Assembly: GCA_944548615.1 (NCBI GenBank)
Contig: OX155976.1
Coordinates: forward strand, 6,422,952-6,486,951
DNA: 64,000 bases
Reading direction: 5' to 3'
Origin: Micropterix aruncella
Lineage: Eukaryota > Arthropoda > Insecta > Lepidoptera > Micropterigidae
In this document: piece by piece, positions 31,991 through 43,326 of the stretch
Numbering within the stretch: the stretch's first letter is position 1
Layout: each line of letters opens with the position of its first letter
Notes under the pieces: model-generated
Told to the model about the DNA's origin: nothing
The model's database searches: none
What the model saw: only the letters and a program-made list of their open reading frames with translations
Made by a program: the position numbers and the translations under genes

Positions 31991-32356
31991 GTTGTTTTGG
32001 AAACACATAAAATGAAATAGCGAAACGTTTCACGAGAAAGCAAGCACCTCGTCTATGATGAACACCAATCATGCAAAAAAATAACCCCAGATTCTGCGTA
32101 TTAGTACGTATATAACCATAGATTAGCATAGATTATCCTATACGTTTCTCTAATCTTATCAGTGTGGGGAATCACGTTTAATTCTTTCGTTGATAAAAAT
32201 AATAATGAGATAAAAACAAAAAATGTACGTCTATAAATCAGGGTAAACCTAATTTTATTTTATCGGGCTTATCTAGATTTTGTTTTATTGATATTAATAT
32301 TCCAAAAATAAGACCGAGTATAATACTAGTGACACAGGTTCTAGAACACATATTAG
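31991..32356. other. Unassigned
   Basis: No feature recognised. Confidence 0.35.
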
Positions 32357-33070
32357 GGCTTTTCTAAGGTCCTTATGAGCCTTGTAACACTGCAACCATC
32401 GCTGATTCTATTGTGTTCGCCACCTGCTATAGTTCTGCGCTGAGCCTCGTGTCATTTAAGAACCGCGCCAGGCTTTTGGCGCCAGATTGTTTTACCTCCC
32501 CAGGTTGGAGGCAATGACCACCCAAGTGGGTGTATCTTTAACGCATCAGCGGGCCACACTCGCACATGAGGTGCAGGGGAGTGTCTCTTAGCAGAACATG
32601 CACATTTTCGTGTTGTCCTGCACCTGCACATGTGTCTGTTCAGGTCACAATGCCCCGTGAGCGCCCTCACCAGTATGCGTAGATTGTTCTCATTTAGCGA
32701 CAAAGCCTTACGGGCAGTCTTACGGTCGTAAGCCTTAATTAGCGCTTTTGAATTATTCAAACCTGGCGTGTTGTTCCAGTGGTTGACGGATTGTTCTAAA
32801 CATATTTTATGAGCATTAGGTTTGCAAGGCTTTTTGGTACGGCACAGCAATGTTCAGGGCCGTATAACGTTCCCGTTGCTCCCGTCTTAGCAAGTTCGTC
32901 GGCTTTTTCATTTCCTTCGATTCCTGCATGGCTGAGAACCCATCTTAGAATTACCCTATACTTTTCGCCCAGGGAATTCAGTAGTGATAGGCAGTTTTGC
33001 ACCAACTTTGAATTAATGGTATTCGAGGCTAGTGCCATAAGAGCTGCCTTGCTATCCGAGTGTATATAAA
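32357..33070 (-). mobile_element. LINE fragment: RNase H domain, second copy
   Basis: Minus-strand relative of 521-1237. HSDSKAALMALASNTINSKL, then LRWVLSHAGIEGNEKADELA (clean here, where copy 1 is frameshifted), CCAVPKSLANLM, then in another frame LEQSVNHWNNTPGLNNSKAL and LVRALTGHCDLNRHMCR. It is broken by shifts near 32810 and 32640. The two copies share the same 5' truncation point (TATATCCACTCGG) to within a few bases, which suggests either a common derived family or a shared deletion product and not two independent truncations. Confidence 0.8.
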
Positions 33071-33554
33071 GAACACATATGAAAAGCATGACAAAATAAT
33101 CATTGACGTCATGACTCGTCAATATGTTTTTATCTAATTAGTTTTAATAGATAAGTTTTATCTAAAACAAAAATATGAATTCAGTAGCTTTATCTAGCTG
33201 TAAAATAATTAGATTAAAAGGTGCAAATATGGAATAGCCATGTATAATATTATTGCATAAGCTCGTGCCTGATTTAAGGGTAAAAAATGGACATTTTGGG
33301 CTTACTTTTCCAATATCTGTAAAGGGAAATGGAAAGATGGGAAGTGGAAGTAGAAAGATGTGAAATGGAAAAACCAATTAAAATATCTTTTTAAGTAGAA
33401 CATGTATTAGGTACTGAAAGAACGTATATTACTAAAATATGACATCCTGTGCCGGTATTTTCTATTACAGCTTCTTTCAGTCTGTCTATACAGTTACCGT
33501 AAATGTGTACTGTTAGGAATTGCAAACAATGATGGAGAAGCTCGTGATTATATA
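33071..33554. other. Unassigned AT-rich stretch
   Basis: No gene or bounded repeat recognised. Confidence 0.35.
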
Positions 33555-33835
33555 ACCGAGCCTGGTCAATCGCTCAACGCCACTGCTTCTGCATGACAAC
33601 GTATAACCACAATTTCACTGCAAACAGTCGCAACGTTGCAGGAGTTGCGGCTGGAGACTCTTGGTAACCCACCGCTTTTGCCAGACCTTGCTCCAATAGA
33701 CGTTTTTTTTCAGAATTTATATAACTTTTTACAAGGGAAAAAAACAACTTTAAAGAGTCAGTGAAAAACGCCTTCAAAGCATTCATTGGTTCCTGTCCAC
33801 AAGGGATTTAAAGCAGATGAATTAAGCAACTCCCA
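33555..33835 (+). mobile_element. mariner transposase C-terminal remnant
   Basis: CTTCTGCATGACAACG gives the LHDN motif around the second catalytic aspartate; after a shift the frame reads ISLQTVATLQELRLETLGNP, PLLPDLAPIDVFFQNLYNFL and QGKKTTLKS, matching the SPDLAPxDYxxF region with the third aspartate. A stop follows, then EDELSN-like remains. This D34D mariner type differs from 38565. Confidence 0.75.
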
Positions 33836-33994
33836 TTAAAATAACAAATCTGCATAGATAATAGGGGGCTAATATTTCTATTAATAAATTATATATTTTT
33901 TCATACAAAATTTTTGGCTTTAAATGTCATTTATAAAACAGCAACTTTATAAGTAACGACCTAATATTTTAGGACAATATTTATTATCGTTTTG

Positions 33995-34235
33995 TCAAGT
34001 GATTATATATTTAATATACGTAGATATAAATATGATTTAAAATAGACATTTCCTTTTAAGGTATACACAAATTAAATACAATAAAGCATCGAAATCAGAT
34101 AAAATAAATCCTGCTATGAAATCGCGTGGCTGCCATTTAGGTCTTTTTATTAGGGCAATTTTCTATGGTTATAAATAGGAAATGGATTACTTTTTATGTA
34201 TTTTTAGCTTCCTCTGTCGTCACAGTTCATTTAAA
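33995..34235 (+). repeat. Interspersed repeat, inverted relative of 53345-53565
   Basis: AAATAGACATTTCCTTTTAA, AAATCGCGTGGCTGCCATTT, AGGGCAATTTTCTATGGTTA and GCTTCCTCTGTCGTCACAGT recur inverted at 53345-53565. Class unknown; the nearby hAT element is separate. Confidence 0.7.
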
Positions 34236-34319
34236 ACGCACTATTATTATTATTTAATATACATACAAAGTTTTTGACCTTAATTTCCTTTATAGAACAG
34301 CAACTTCATAGGTAAGGAC

Positions 34320-35130
34320 TAGGGAATGCCATCTCGGTATAACGAGATCTCGAAATACCGAGATCTCGAAATACCGAGATCTCGAAATACCGAGATCTCG
34401 AAATACCGAGATCTCGCACTGATTTTGCAAGATTAATCTTGCGCGCAAAATCACGCGCACCCTCGCAAGATTTGCAAGATCGCTCAGCAGCACATTTCAT
34501 GACCATTTGGGAGTACCTTCAGATGCAGTTGTTATAGTAGACCCACCAAACGAAAAGGTTGATGATGATAACTCGCCTCTATCGTAAGTAGTTGTTGCAA
34601 CCTCAACCACACCTCTCTCTCTCTTGACGAGAGATTAGAAATGGTTTTAAAAGCCCGCCCACAAGTACGCCCTTCGCGTGGAACTGGTTCGTCCATTGAA
34701 AAAGTTTTCAGAGAAGAAATTAATCTCTTTGAATCAGGCGTGGCAAAATGACAATAACTGCAGTTTGCCTACCAATGTCTGTTATCTGTGGTGCCGATAA
34801 AAGGTCGAGGCAGAACCTGATACGCAGCAATCAAAGTCGATTAGTTGTCGAAACTCTAGAAGTGTTTTATTTTTTTTAAAGTTACTTTCAAAATATTTCC
34901 CATTTTTTAAAAATAAATGATTTAATATAGGTACATTTTATTTTATTATTTCGCCCTTACGACGTAACTTTACCAAGTTTCAATAGGAATGATCAAAATA
35001 CTTATAAATTATAAAAAATAATATTTTCAAATCAGCGAGATCTCGCAAAATACCGAGACTTGCGAAATTAGACCTCCTAAATCTTGCAAATACCAAGATT
35101 GAAGATTTTGCTGCAAGATCACATTCCCTA
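34320..35130. mobile_element. hAT element with transposase relic and 8-bp target duplication
   Basis: Ends TAGGGAATG...CATTCCCTA are exact inverted repeats. GTAAGGAC stands on both sides (34312-34319 and 35131-35138), a perfect 8-bp duplication. The interior 34650-34850 reads RGTGSSIEKVFREEINLFES and LQFAYQCLLSVVPI, reminiscent of the C-terminal dimerisation region of hAT transposases, with stops. Subterminal regions are full of CGAGATCTCG-like and TTGCAAGAT motifs, including the array at 34343-34416. 811 bp, non-autonomous. Confidence 0.88.
34343..34416. repeat. 16-bp palindromic minisatellite, five units
   Basis: CGAGATCTCG starts at 34343, 34359, 34375, 34391 and 34407, spaced exactly 16 bp with AAATAC between. 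Each 10-bp core is a perfect palindrome. It lies just inside the left end of the hAT element. Confidence 0.95.
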
Positions 35131-35138
35131 GTAAGGAC

Positions 35139-35845
35139 CCAATAACAACATTTCGGTCCTTTTTCTCATTTATGCAAACCTGATGGTCCTGAATTTGCGT
35201 CACTCATATAAGGGCCTAAATTGCAACCCACATCAAATTTTATTTTTACACGCTTCAAAGATAATTTTTGTTTTAAACCAGTCTTATCCTGACGGCTGCT
35301 TTTTCCATACTGACTGATAATTGCAATTTAATATCGTTGCACATACTGTGCGCTACCGGTCTTTTTGGCCTGAAATGCAATGCACACACGGTGTGCAGTC
35401 GGTCTCGAATGAGTTGAATACAATAAAAATAATAATAAAAAATATTATGAAACGATCAAGACATGTGGCGCTGACGACAAGGCACGGCGTGGATCAGCTA
35501 AACCCGTTCTGCGCAGCAGCGTCGGTCGCTTGCGCACAGAATTCCGCCGCGTAGAGAGTTGCGTGACAAGCGCACACAGACGCCGCACACTTGCGCAGGA
35601 TCGGGCGAGCCCACGCGAGCCGCTCGCTGATTGGCCGCGCGATTCGCAACGCGACGGATGGATCTAACCGATTTGATCGATCTCGGATACTTTCACCGCC
35701 GCCCTTGATTGAATGATTGATGTATACTCTTCGTCTTTATGTTCTTCTGGCAGTTCCTCTGCCACAGAGATTCGAGGTTCACTGTTGGGCATAGCCCTCC
35801 CCCATAGAATGCCATGACGCCCTTGACACAGTATACAGAGAGAAC
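35139..35845. other. Unassigned; GC-rich at 35460-35660
   Basis: A locally GC- and CpG-rich segment (GCGCAGCAGCGTCGG, CGAGCCGCTCGCTGATTGGC) that could be a promoter-type region, but no gene is attached. Small inverted phrase TGCACACACGGTGTGCA at 35380. Confidence 0.35.
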
Positions 35846-35857
35846 AGTAGACGCACT

Positions 35858-36529
35858 GGGAGATAATGGGCCCTTGTTGAGTTGGCCACGAAGACCCATT
35901 TGTTCGGGGTCGGTCACACTCACGGGTCAACACCCATCCGGCGGCCTCCACGCATGAAGTGCGAGCCCGGGTAGGACTCTGGCCCGAGTCTAGTTTCCCA
36001 CAGGAGTCAATCTTCTGGCGCTCCTGGACGGTTTGCGCACCGTTCGGCATGAGCCAATCGATTGTGCATTCTGACTAACAGTCGGGGGAGTCTGGAAACA
36101 GTACTGTCTCCTATAGAGCGGGGGTAGTTGTTGACCTTACGACGTCTGCGCTAGAAACGGCCATCAGCTACCTGATTCCGGGTGAACAGCCGGGCAAAAG
36201 ATGCCGTGGTCCGCGATATAGATTCGGTTAACACCGTTTCACCGCTACGTAAGGGAGAGGACCGCGCAAGCGACCTCGAAATCGTTACCAGTCGGGAAAC
36301 CGGTGTAATCTGGTCGCAACTGGAAGTAAGGGCGCGGCTGTCGTCCCGCTGGGTAACATACCTGGCTATCTCGCGGATAAGGCGTTGGCCTCTTACGGGC
36401 ATGTCGCGGAGCTTGACGGTGGACTGTTTTGTCCTAAGTCTTATGCGCTCACCTCACGGGAGACAGAACGATTAAATTTCGTTAAAAAATATTGAGGTGA
36501 CGGGTGCGCCCGTTGTAGTTGACAGCTCT
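35858..36529 (-). mobile_element. 0.67-kb retroposon, copy B, with 12-bp target duplication
   Basis: 672 bp between perfect AGTAGACGCACT duplications (35846-35857 and 36530-36541), which fixes both ends: minus-strand start AGAGCTGTCAACTACAACGG, end GGGCCCATTATCTCCC. No tail of A residues. This is the best reference copy of the family. Open frames in either strand are not kept among copies. Confidence 0.92.
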
Positions 36530-36541
36530 AGTAGACGCACT

Positions 36542-38560
36542 CTCAAGCGATAGGGGATTGCGGGGATAGGGTGCGAGGGAAGTGAGAGTCGGGTACGTCT
36601 CGACGAACGCCTTGGGTTAGCGTTACGCTCCTGCGAAGGTCGGCGAATTTCTCAAAAGGTTTGAACATCTGCGTTAGCGGAGTAGTAGACATGCGGCTGT
36701 CATATTGCGAGCCCTTGAACTTGTGACGTAGCTCGACTCGTTTTCAATTTTATTCTACGAGACGCTACTATACTCTTGATCTGCCTCCACCCACCTGCTT
36801 TCTGCGACAGTGGCAATGTCATCGGTCCATCCGATTGAGTACATTCCGAAAATATTTTAGTATCTATTATAGGTAAATACGGATAATGCATAGACGTTTT
36901 GTAATGTGTTTTTGTTAGTATTAGTGTTAGTGTTGTTTTAGTGCAGTTAGGGGACAGTTTTGTTCATAAAATACACTTTTAAAAGTGCCCCGACTGCTTT
37001 TAATTGTTTTAAGTTCACTTTTTGTAACGGTAGTCGTGTTTCCTAACTTTTTAAATCATATCTCGTACTTTTAAGAATCCATGGATAGAATTATTAACTA
37101 AGCCAAAAGTATAAAAACGATAATAATAAAAACTATTTTACTGCGTAAAGTTTGTAGCACCCGACGTTTCGGCGATGTTGCAATACCCGTTGTCTAGTAT
37201 AACTACCCTAGACAGTCTACCAAAGACAACGGCGGTTGTGACATCGCCGAAACTTTAGGTGCTACATACTTCACGCGGTAAATTCGCTTCTATCCATTCA
37301 TAACAAGGATATTGGCTTACTTCATAATTTTACAATTTCAGGACTTAGGTGGACGGAGGCAGTGCAATACAGTTCGTCATTTATTTATTTATTTATTTAT
37401 TAGTTTCAAATATTATTCAAGAGCATTACAGACGAATTTAATTCGCCCTTGAATATTAAAGCTAGAGTGTAAGTCTAAAAATAAATGACTTACATAACTA
37501 AATTAATGCTTACATTGAATAAGAAAAAAACATAAAAATACAAAACTAAATAAAAGACAGATTATGATAAACATGAGATAGCAGGGAGTTGCCTTTTTAG
37601 CTGCCAAAGGGATATACAAAAGATGTCTATTTCTGTGGGTAAGGAATTAAGAAGAGCTATAACCCTTCCCACTGGCCTGTCTACAAAAATATTTGTACGA
37701 TGGTACGGCACATTAAACAATAGACGCGATCTCCTCGCTGTGTAATTTACCGGTACGTACAATTTGAACTTAGGTACATAGTATCTCTGGCAAATAAATA
37801 GTTCCTTGAATTAATTTATATGCAAATATAATTAGTGAAATATATCCTATTTCAAGACTGTTGTATCATGGCATTCTATGTGGGAGTCCTTTGTCCAACA
37901 GTGACAATTTACGTACGTAACTTAATATAGGTACGTACTTAGACTGTCCAATCAAAAAAATAAAGGAAGGGAATGTGGAAGGGGGGGGGGGGGTGATGCT
38001 AACCATTTTGAGAAAGAAAATGTTTCTTTCAATAACGTCTTGAATCCGTGTAACGAAGTTGCATGACGGATAAAATGCAGAAGCTGGTTCCAAAGTCGGG
38101 CAGAATGGACGGTAAATGAATAGGAGAAAAAAAGGTAGGTATGATGTAATGTGATAAAGTATGATGTAATTAAGTGAGTATGTAGTATTAGCCTACTGTG
38201 CAGAGATACAATAGGCTCCGATAGGGTTCAGACGATCTGTACTATCACATTAAAAAATCGGCAACCCCAATCAATAGAAACGATTCGAGGAAAACCTTGC
38301 AAAAATCCCACCGATTCCACTGTGACGTCGTTTCACCGGCAGGTATTCAAGCCGTTCCAAGATCATCAATGTTCAAACATGTTTACATAAAAAACTTAGC
38401 AACCATCAAAAATCATGTAATCATCGCCCGGAATTGCGCAGTGCCTTTCCGCGACGGCAGTTTTTTATTACACTTTTCTGCGAATATCAACCGTAGCATA
38501 TTATTACGTAGGGGAGATGGGGGATAGTTGATCAAGACGGATATTATTATTATTATCATT
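36542..38560. other. Unassigned, with simple repeats
   Basis: Contains (TTTA)n at 37379-37402, a G13 run at 37981-37993 and the foldback at 37140-37280. Minus-strand frames at 36891-36700, 37762-37562 and 38093-37866 have no recognisable domain. Confidence 0.4.
37140..37280. mobile_element. Small foldback MITE
   Basis: ACTGCGTAAAGTTTGTAGCA and GTTTCGGCGATGTTGCAA on the left pair with TTGTGACATCGCCGAAAC and TGCTACATACTTCACGCGG on the right; a GACAACGG/CCGTTGTC pair lies inside. About 140 bp. Confidence 0.7.
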
Positions 38561-38564
38561 GTTA

Positions 38565-39828
38565 GGTGTACAAATATGAAACCGGTTTTTTTTTAAACAC
38601 GTTAATTTTGCAAAAATGGTTACAAATTTAATCTTCAAAGTAATTTCCCTAGCTAGCTACACATATTTCCTATCTTTCAGCCAATTTTTGGATTCCTCGC
38701 ATATTGTTCGTTTTTTTGGGGCTATTCATTCATCGAGCCATTTTTGCACTTCCTCGTAAGAATTGAAGCGCGAATCGTCGAGTGCGTGTCCCATCGATGA
38801 AAACGAATAGTAATCGGACGGCGCCAGGTCTGGTGAGTACTTCGGGTGGGGTAGGGGCGGGTTCCCAGTTGTACGATTCTAACAAGTTTTTATTGACTGA
38901 TGTTCAATGTGGCGATGCGTTGTCATCTTGGAATAAAATTTTGTCACGCCGAAGTTGAAATTCGGGACTCTTTTGACGTATAGCATGGTTCAAATCTATC
39001 AATTGTTGATGGTAGCGTGCACCAGTAACTGCTTCATCTGGTTTAAGTAGCTCATACCAGATAACACCACGCTGATCCCAGAAAATACACAGCATTGTCT
39101 TTCGGCCGAAGCGATCTCGCCTTGGCGTCGATTGGGGCCGTTGGCCGAGGCTCAAATGTATATTTTTTCGTTTGGGATTGTTGAAATAAATCCATTTTTC
39201 ATCGACAGTGATGAGTCGACGGAGAAAACCTTTTCTTTTTTGCCTGGCGAGTAGCATTTCACAAGTGGTTTTTCGGGTTTCTTGCTGCCTGTCGGTCAGT
39301 TCATGTGGCACCTATCTACCGATCTTTAAAATCTTTCCCATGGTCTTCAAACGCAAGGAAACGGTTTGTTGTGCCGTATTTAGTTGTTCAGCGAGCTGTT
39401 GTTGCGTTTGACCATCATCTTCATCCAATAATGCTTGTAATTCGGCGTCTTCAAATTTTTTCGGTGGCCGTTCCACGCTCCACGCTCCTAGTTTCTCACA
39501 TGACAATCACCACTTTTAAATTTATTGAACCACTCATTGCACTGTGTGCGACCAAGAGCATGCTCGCCGTAAGCTTCGACAAGCATTCGATGCGATTCAG
39601 AAGCGTTTTTCTTCAAATGGAAACAGAAAATCAAGTTTTCAGGCACGAAACTCGTCATTTTTACGAGCGAAACAAAATGCGTTGTTATATGAAACTTGAC
39701 AAATTGTGAACTGAATATTGTTGACAGATGGCAGAATGAACAATTGAGACAGTTGGTACGGTTCGGAAGCTCAGACATATTCGGCTATCGACCGCTAGAT
39801 GTCGTTACCGGTTTCATATTTGTACACC
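38565..39828 (-). mobile_element. mariner element, end to end, transposase inactivated
   Basis: TIRs GGTGTACAAATATGAAACCG are identical at both ends, and TA flanks both (38563-38564, 39829-39830). Minus-strand transposase starts at ATG 39658 (MTSFVPENL) with the HTH region HRMLVEAYGEHALGRTQCNE. Near 39500 a frameshift follows FKSGDCHV. The next frame reads PPKKFEDAELQALLDED, KTMGKILKIGR, then TAG in place of the tryptophan of the WVPHEL linker, then VPHELTDRQQETRKTTCEML, the first catalytic aspartate in ITVDEKWIYF (about 39203) and the second in ILFQDDNASPH (about 38927). A stop and shift follow; the third aspartate is readable as SPDLAPSDYY near 38830 and WLDE follows. 1264 bp is the normal mariner length. 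It resembles the cecropia/mauritiana-type D34D group; the subfamily is a guess. Confidence 0.93.
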
Positions 39829-39956
39829 TAGTAGCATTGATTATAATTGCGCAACTCCATAGAACGATTTGGGAACCCTTATGCGCCGGCGAAATGCAGG
39901 TGGCGCTGATACCATTGTCCGGCCAAACTAATAGCAATGCATTTGGTCATCTTTAA

Positions 39957-40010
39957 CCGTCCTACCAATACGAACTTACGTGATACGTCCGCCATATTAT
40001 CATATATAAT
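39957..40010 (+). repeat. TACGAACGTACGTGATACG family, short piece
   Basis: TTAACCGTCCTACCAATACG, AACTTACGTGATACGTCCGC matches the 5' end of the TTAA-flanked family at 26655 and 61687. Only about 50 bp is present. Confidence 0.5.
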
Positions 40011-40234
40011 AAAAAGTTATACAAAAATATATAAAAATTAAATATATACAAATTTATATAAAACCGCTTATATAAAAGTGGCCCTGCTATGGCGCCACTG
40101 ATTATTTTGAGTAAAACCCTAAAATAGTTACAAAGTGTAGTTTGCGTTCAATGACTAGTAGATTATGTGTTCAAAGTTGCTGTGCACGCTTAGCGATTTT
40201 TTTTAATATTAGATATATTTACCCATAAGAAATC

Positions 40235-40506
40235 ATGGAAGAAGAAGATTATTGGGATAGTTTAGACGGGTTTGGATAGAAGACGATTTAGTTGAGAATA
40301 ATACCCGAAAAAACAAAATATACTGATATTGATAGCAGTGATGATAGCGACGTAATAGTGCAAAATAGTGGAAAACATGTGTTATTGAGAGTGATACCTA
40401 CTGATTTTCATTTTTGAAAACTGAAGTTCATTTTTCAGATGTCCAAAGCAAAAATGTCTCGGAGTTGCTCCACTCTTAAGTAAAAAAACATCCGGAGTGC
40501 AAAGGG
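40235..40506 (+). mobile_element. piggyBac-like element, degenerate 3' part
   Basis: It ends CATCCGGAGTGCAAAGGG|TTAA (TTAA at 40507-40510); TTAACCCTTTGCACTCC is a common piggyBac-family terminus. The upstream frame from ATG 40235 reads MEEEDYWDSLDGF and TDIDSSDDSDVIVQNS, an acidic stretch like the N-terminus of piggyBac transposases. The middle of the transposase is absent. The left end was not found. Confidence 0.5.
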
Positions 40507-40510
40507 TTAA

Positions 40511-41170
40511 CATTCAATTATATTAGTGCCAACCATCTATCGCATTTTTACATAGGCTGATTACATGAGAAAAATAATACCATTAAATATAATCAAATAC
40601 GGAGATAGAATGCCATCTATTATAGCAGAAGACATTTTGGGAGATAAAAAAAAAGTTTTTCGTGCCGATAGATTTAGTTTCCCCTTGGGATTGAATCCTC
40701 CGCCGCGAGCCGTTGGCTCCCCGGCGAGTCATAGTCCACCCAATCTCCCCCATATGGAAATAAGTCGTGCCTCCACGCAGACTATCTCTGATTGGTCGAG
40801 CCGGCGCAACGGATGTAGCAAGTCATGCACACACACACACACACACACGTGTGTACACACACACATTTGCTTGTGCTATGACGTCACAATTTGTCAAGGC
40901 AAGAGGCGGTAGATATGCTATGCTGGCACAACGAGCGAAAAACTCGGTCAGCTGATAAGAACAGTGACGCAAAATAAATAATCTTTTCAATCGAACTTTA
41001 AGATAATCATCAGCATTAGATACAGCTCATCGCGAGGATTGGCTTCGCGAAGAACCGTCTTCAACACATCAAGGCTGTTACGTTTCAGCGACAAAAATCG
41101 GCGATCTTAGATAGGGTACGAACTGCTGGGTGCAGTTCTAAAACCCCATTGTGCTATCCAACGAACAATT
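40511..41170. other. Unassigned, with (CA)n at 40828-40862
   Basis: TCCGCCGCGAGCCGTTGGCT at about 40698 resembles TCCGCTGCGAGCCATTGGCT at 44121, so both lie in an old shared repeat. A CA microsatellite and its inverted GTGTGT centre lie at 40828-40862. Confidence 0.4.
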
Positions 41171-41252
41171 ACATTTTCCCCCGCATGATCCGGGAAGCCA
41201 TCGAAATAAGAAGAGCTCCAAACAGGACGAATAGTTGGGGAGCATTTTCCCA

Positions 41253-41588
41253 GTACACATAACTGCGAATCGGCGCGATGCGAATTCGCAACGCAGAAAA
41301 CTGCGACACGAATTGCTGCAATGCGATTTCGTGCGGCAAGGCATCTCCCTTCCACGATTCGGGTGACCATTCCTTCGACGACCGTCAACCGTACTGAACG
41401 TATTTTGCAAACTAGGTGGTGACATGGATCGTAAAAAGAAGTGATCACTTCTGTTATTGCTAAGAAGATACAGGAAAAAGAAATAAAGAAGATTTGATAC
41501 GAATGCGAATCAATTCGCAAGTTCTTGCGATGCGTCGCGCGAGCTCGCAGATTTTTACGATGCGACGTCGCATCACAGTTTTGTGTAC
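41253..41588. mobile_element. Possible foldback element
   Basis: GTACACATAACTGCG on the left and CAGTTTTGTGTAC on the right are inverted. Both flanks are rich in GCGATGCG / TTCGCA motifs. There is no clear target duplication, so this is tentative. Confidence 0.4.
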
Positions 41589-41759
41589 AAGCCCTTATTC
41601 AGTGACTAATTCTAAGTAGCGAACATATATTTTGTAGGGCAGTTCTCCGGTGGGTTCAGCTGGAAAATGCTTTTGAATATACACATGTAATAATCAAACA
41701 AATTATGACAATAGTCAAATAAATATATGAAAAGACTGCCTTCCGATAGTCAATTAAAA

Positions 41760-42040
41760 AAAGACATGTATTGCCGGCCTAAGGCGGGTAGGACGTCCCA
41801 AGCGAAGCGTTTCCATGGAGTCTTGATCTGCTTCGCGACGTGTGGTCGAGCATCGTCTCAACAATCACTATTGAATAGGCGTAGCCAAGTCTTAACAATC
41901 CTCTCTGTCGGAGTGAATTCCCCGTAAGCCTCCAACAGCTAATGATGACATTCTGCAGCAGTTTTCCCAGAAAGGTATAGCTTCCCGTAAATTACATTTG
42001 TCGGCTCAAATTTTGACATATTCGAAGCTCACGAAATTTC
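41760..42040 (-). mobile_element. mariner remnant with the catalytic core deleted
   Basis: Minus strand from ATG at about 42020: MSKFEPTNVIYGKLYLSGKT, then LLEAYGEFTPTERIVKTWLR and LFNSDC (mariner HTH). At about 41840 it jumps directly to DDARPHVAKQIKTPWKRFAW and DVLP, the region after the second catalytic aspartate. About 600 bp of coding sequence between is missing. One stop precedes LLEAYGE. Confidence 0.7.
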
Positions 42041-42164
42041 CGTCTTTTACACTTCAACGAAATGACACAGAATGATAATTCAAGCTTGATACAATATTGG
42101 GGTTTGACATGAAGTAGTTTGCAATTGATCAAAATCAACAAATACAAGCTACGACGTATTTTAT

Positions 42165-42338
42165 GACGTTCAATCTGATATCAGTTCAGTCCGTGACGTT
42201 GTCAGACTGACGGGGAATTGATCGTTTATCGCGTTGACTGATGGATTTTCAAACACTTTGATAATATATATCAGTCCATCAGTCAGTTCATGATCAAGGT
42301 CGCGGACTGAACTGATGCCAGATTGAACGTGTAACACC
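42165..42338. mobile_element. MITE, CAATCTGG family, copy 2
   Basis: Same family as 10857-11050, opposite orientation. GTTCAATCTGATATCAGTTC at the left and GAACTGATGCCAGATTGAAC at the right are inverted repeats; the right flank carries the family's outer TGTAACACCCG. Confidence 0.75.
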
Positions 42339-43325
42339 CGTATATGAAATCGAAGTTTTGAATTCAAGGTAGCCCAATAGTACCAATATTAACAGTGTAA
42401 CTAATAATTATTGTAACTAATATGGCTATATTTATTATATGACCACCCAAAATAACTAATAGTATTGTCATCTTTCGAGCTTGACATCATCGAAAAGTGA
42501 TCATGATCTTCCGTTGCAGCTTCATGGGATTTTCGGAAATTATTTTTTGGGTATTGGGCAAAGGACAAGGTTGAGCGAAAACCTTGTCATATTTTTTTAT
42601 CAAAAGAAAAGTGTCTCCATTTTCCTCATATTACATCCGTCCTCAAATCGTCTTTATCTTCGCAGTTGTATCATCTTATAGCCTTCAGCATGACTATCCA
42701 GATCACACTGGCTCGACCTCGCCTTATTTTCGGACTGGTGCTTATTTCCGTAATCGAGGATTTCCGGCCCTTCGTGCGATTCTCGATAACAAAATCGATT
42801 ATAAAATTTTAAAACATCCCTACACTAGCTTGCATAGCGAACTGGCACGATTTAAAAATAGAATGGATCGTGTACTTTCAAATTGGTGCTTGAACATCGC
42901 GTTATTACCGTTATTTACCAACCGAAAAGCGTTGATTTCGACAAATATTCAAAATAGAAAGTTTAGGTATGGGTAACATGTAGATAACCTACCTACGTTG
43001 CTCTCACGGCGCTATCCATTTTACGATTTTTTAAGTTTTTTATTAACTTCACGTGTTTGTTGGTTCAATAGGTTCAATAATGGGTGAATATTTTCACTCA
43101 GCAATTTACATTTATTTTTACTAGTTAACATGGGCGCCGGCAAAAGGGTGCAAGGGGGTGCAATTACATCCCAACCCCCCGTCCAAATTTGTTCATAACC
43201 TTGTCATTAAATTTAGTGTCCTTCTCTACTCTTTTCTATTTTATTATTTAATAGTATAGTGTGTATATGCAGATGCACCCCCCTGAAAGTAATCCTGGCG
43301 CCGCCCATGAGTATAAACTATATAA

Positions 43326-43326
<1 letters not shown>
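42339..43326. other. Unassigned; a 130-codon frame at 42584-42976
   Basis: The plus frame 42584-42976 includes YFRTGAYFRNRGFPALRAIL and LHSELARFKNRMDRVLSNW. I do not recognise it. It begins without a good initiator context and overlaps another frame. Possibly a transposon protein relic. Confidence 0.3.

Noticed and set aside
35664..36050. 128-codon minus-strand frame
   Set aside because: It crosses the boundary and target duplication of retroposon copy B; copies elsewhere do not keep the frame.
41175..41250. Penelope-type motif (MIREAIEIRRAPNRTNSWG)
   Set aside because: The phrase resembles sequence near GIY-YIG endonucleases, but only about 20 residues are readable with nothing else in support.
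42584..42976. 130-codon frame as a gene
   Set aside because: No recognisable domain, overlapping alternative frame and poor initiation context; kept only as unassigned.
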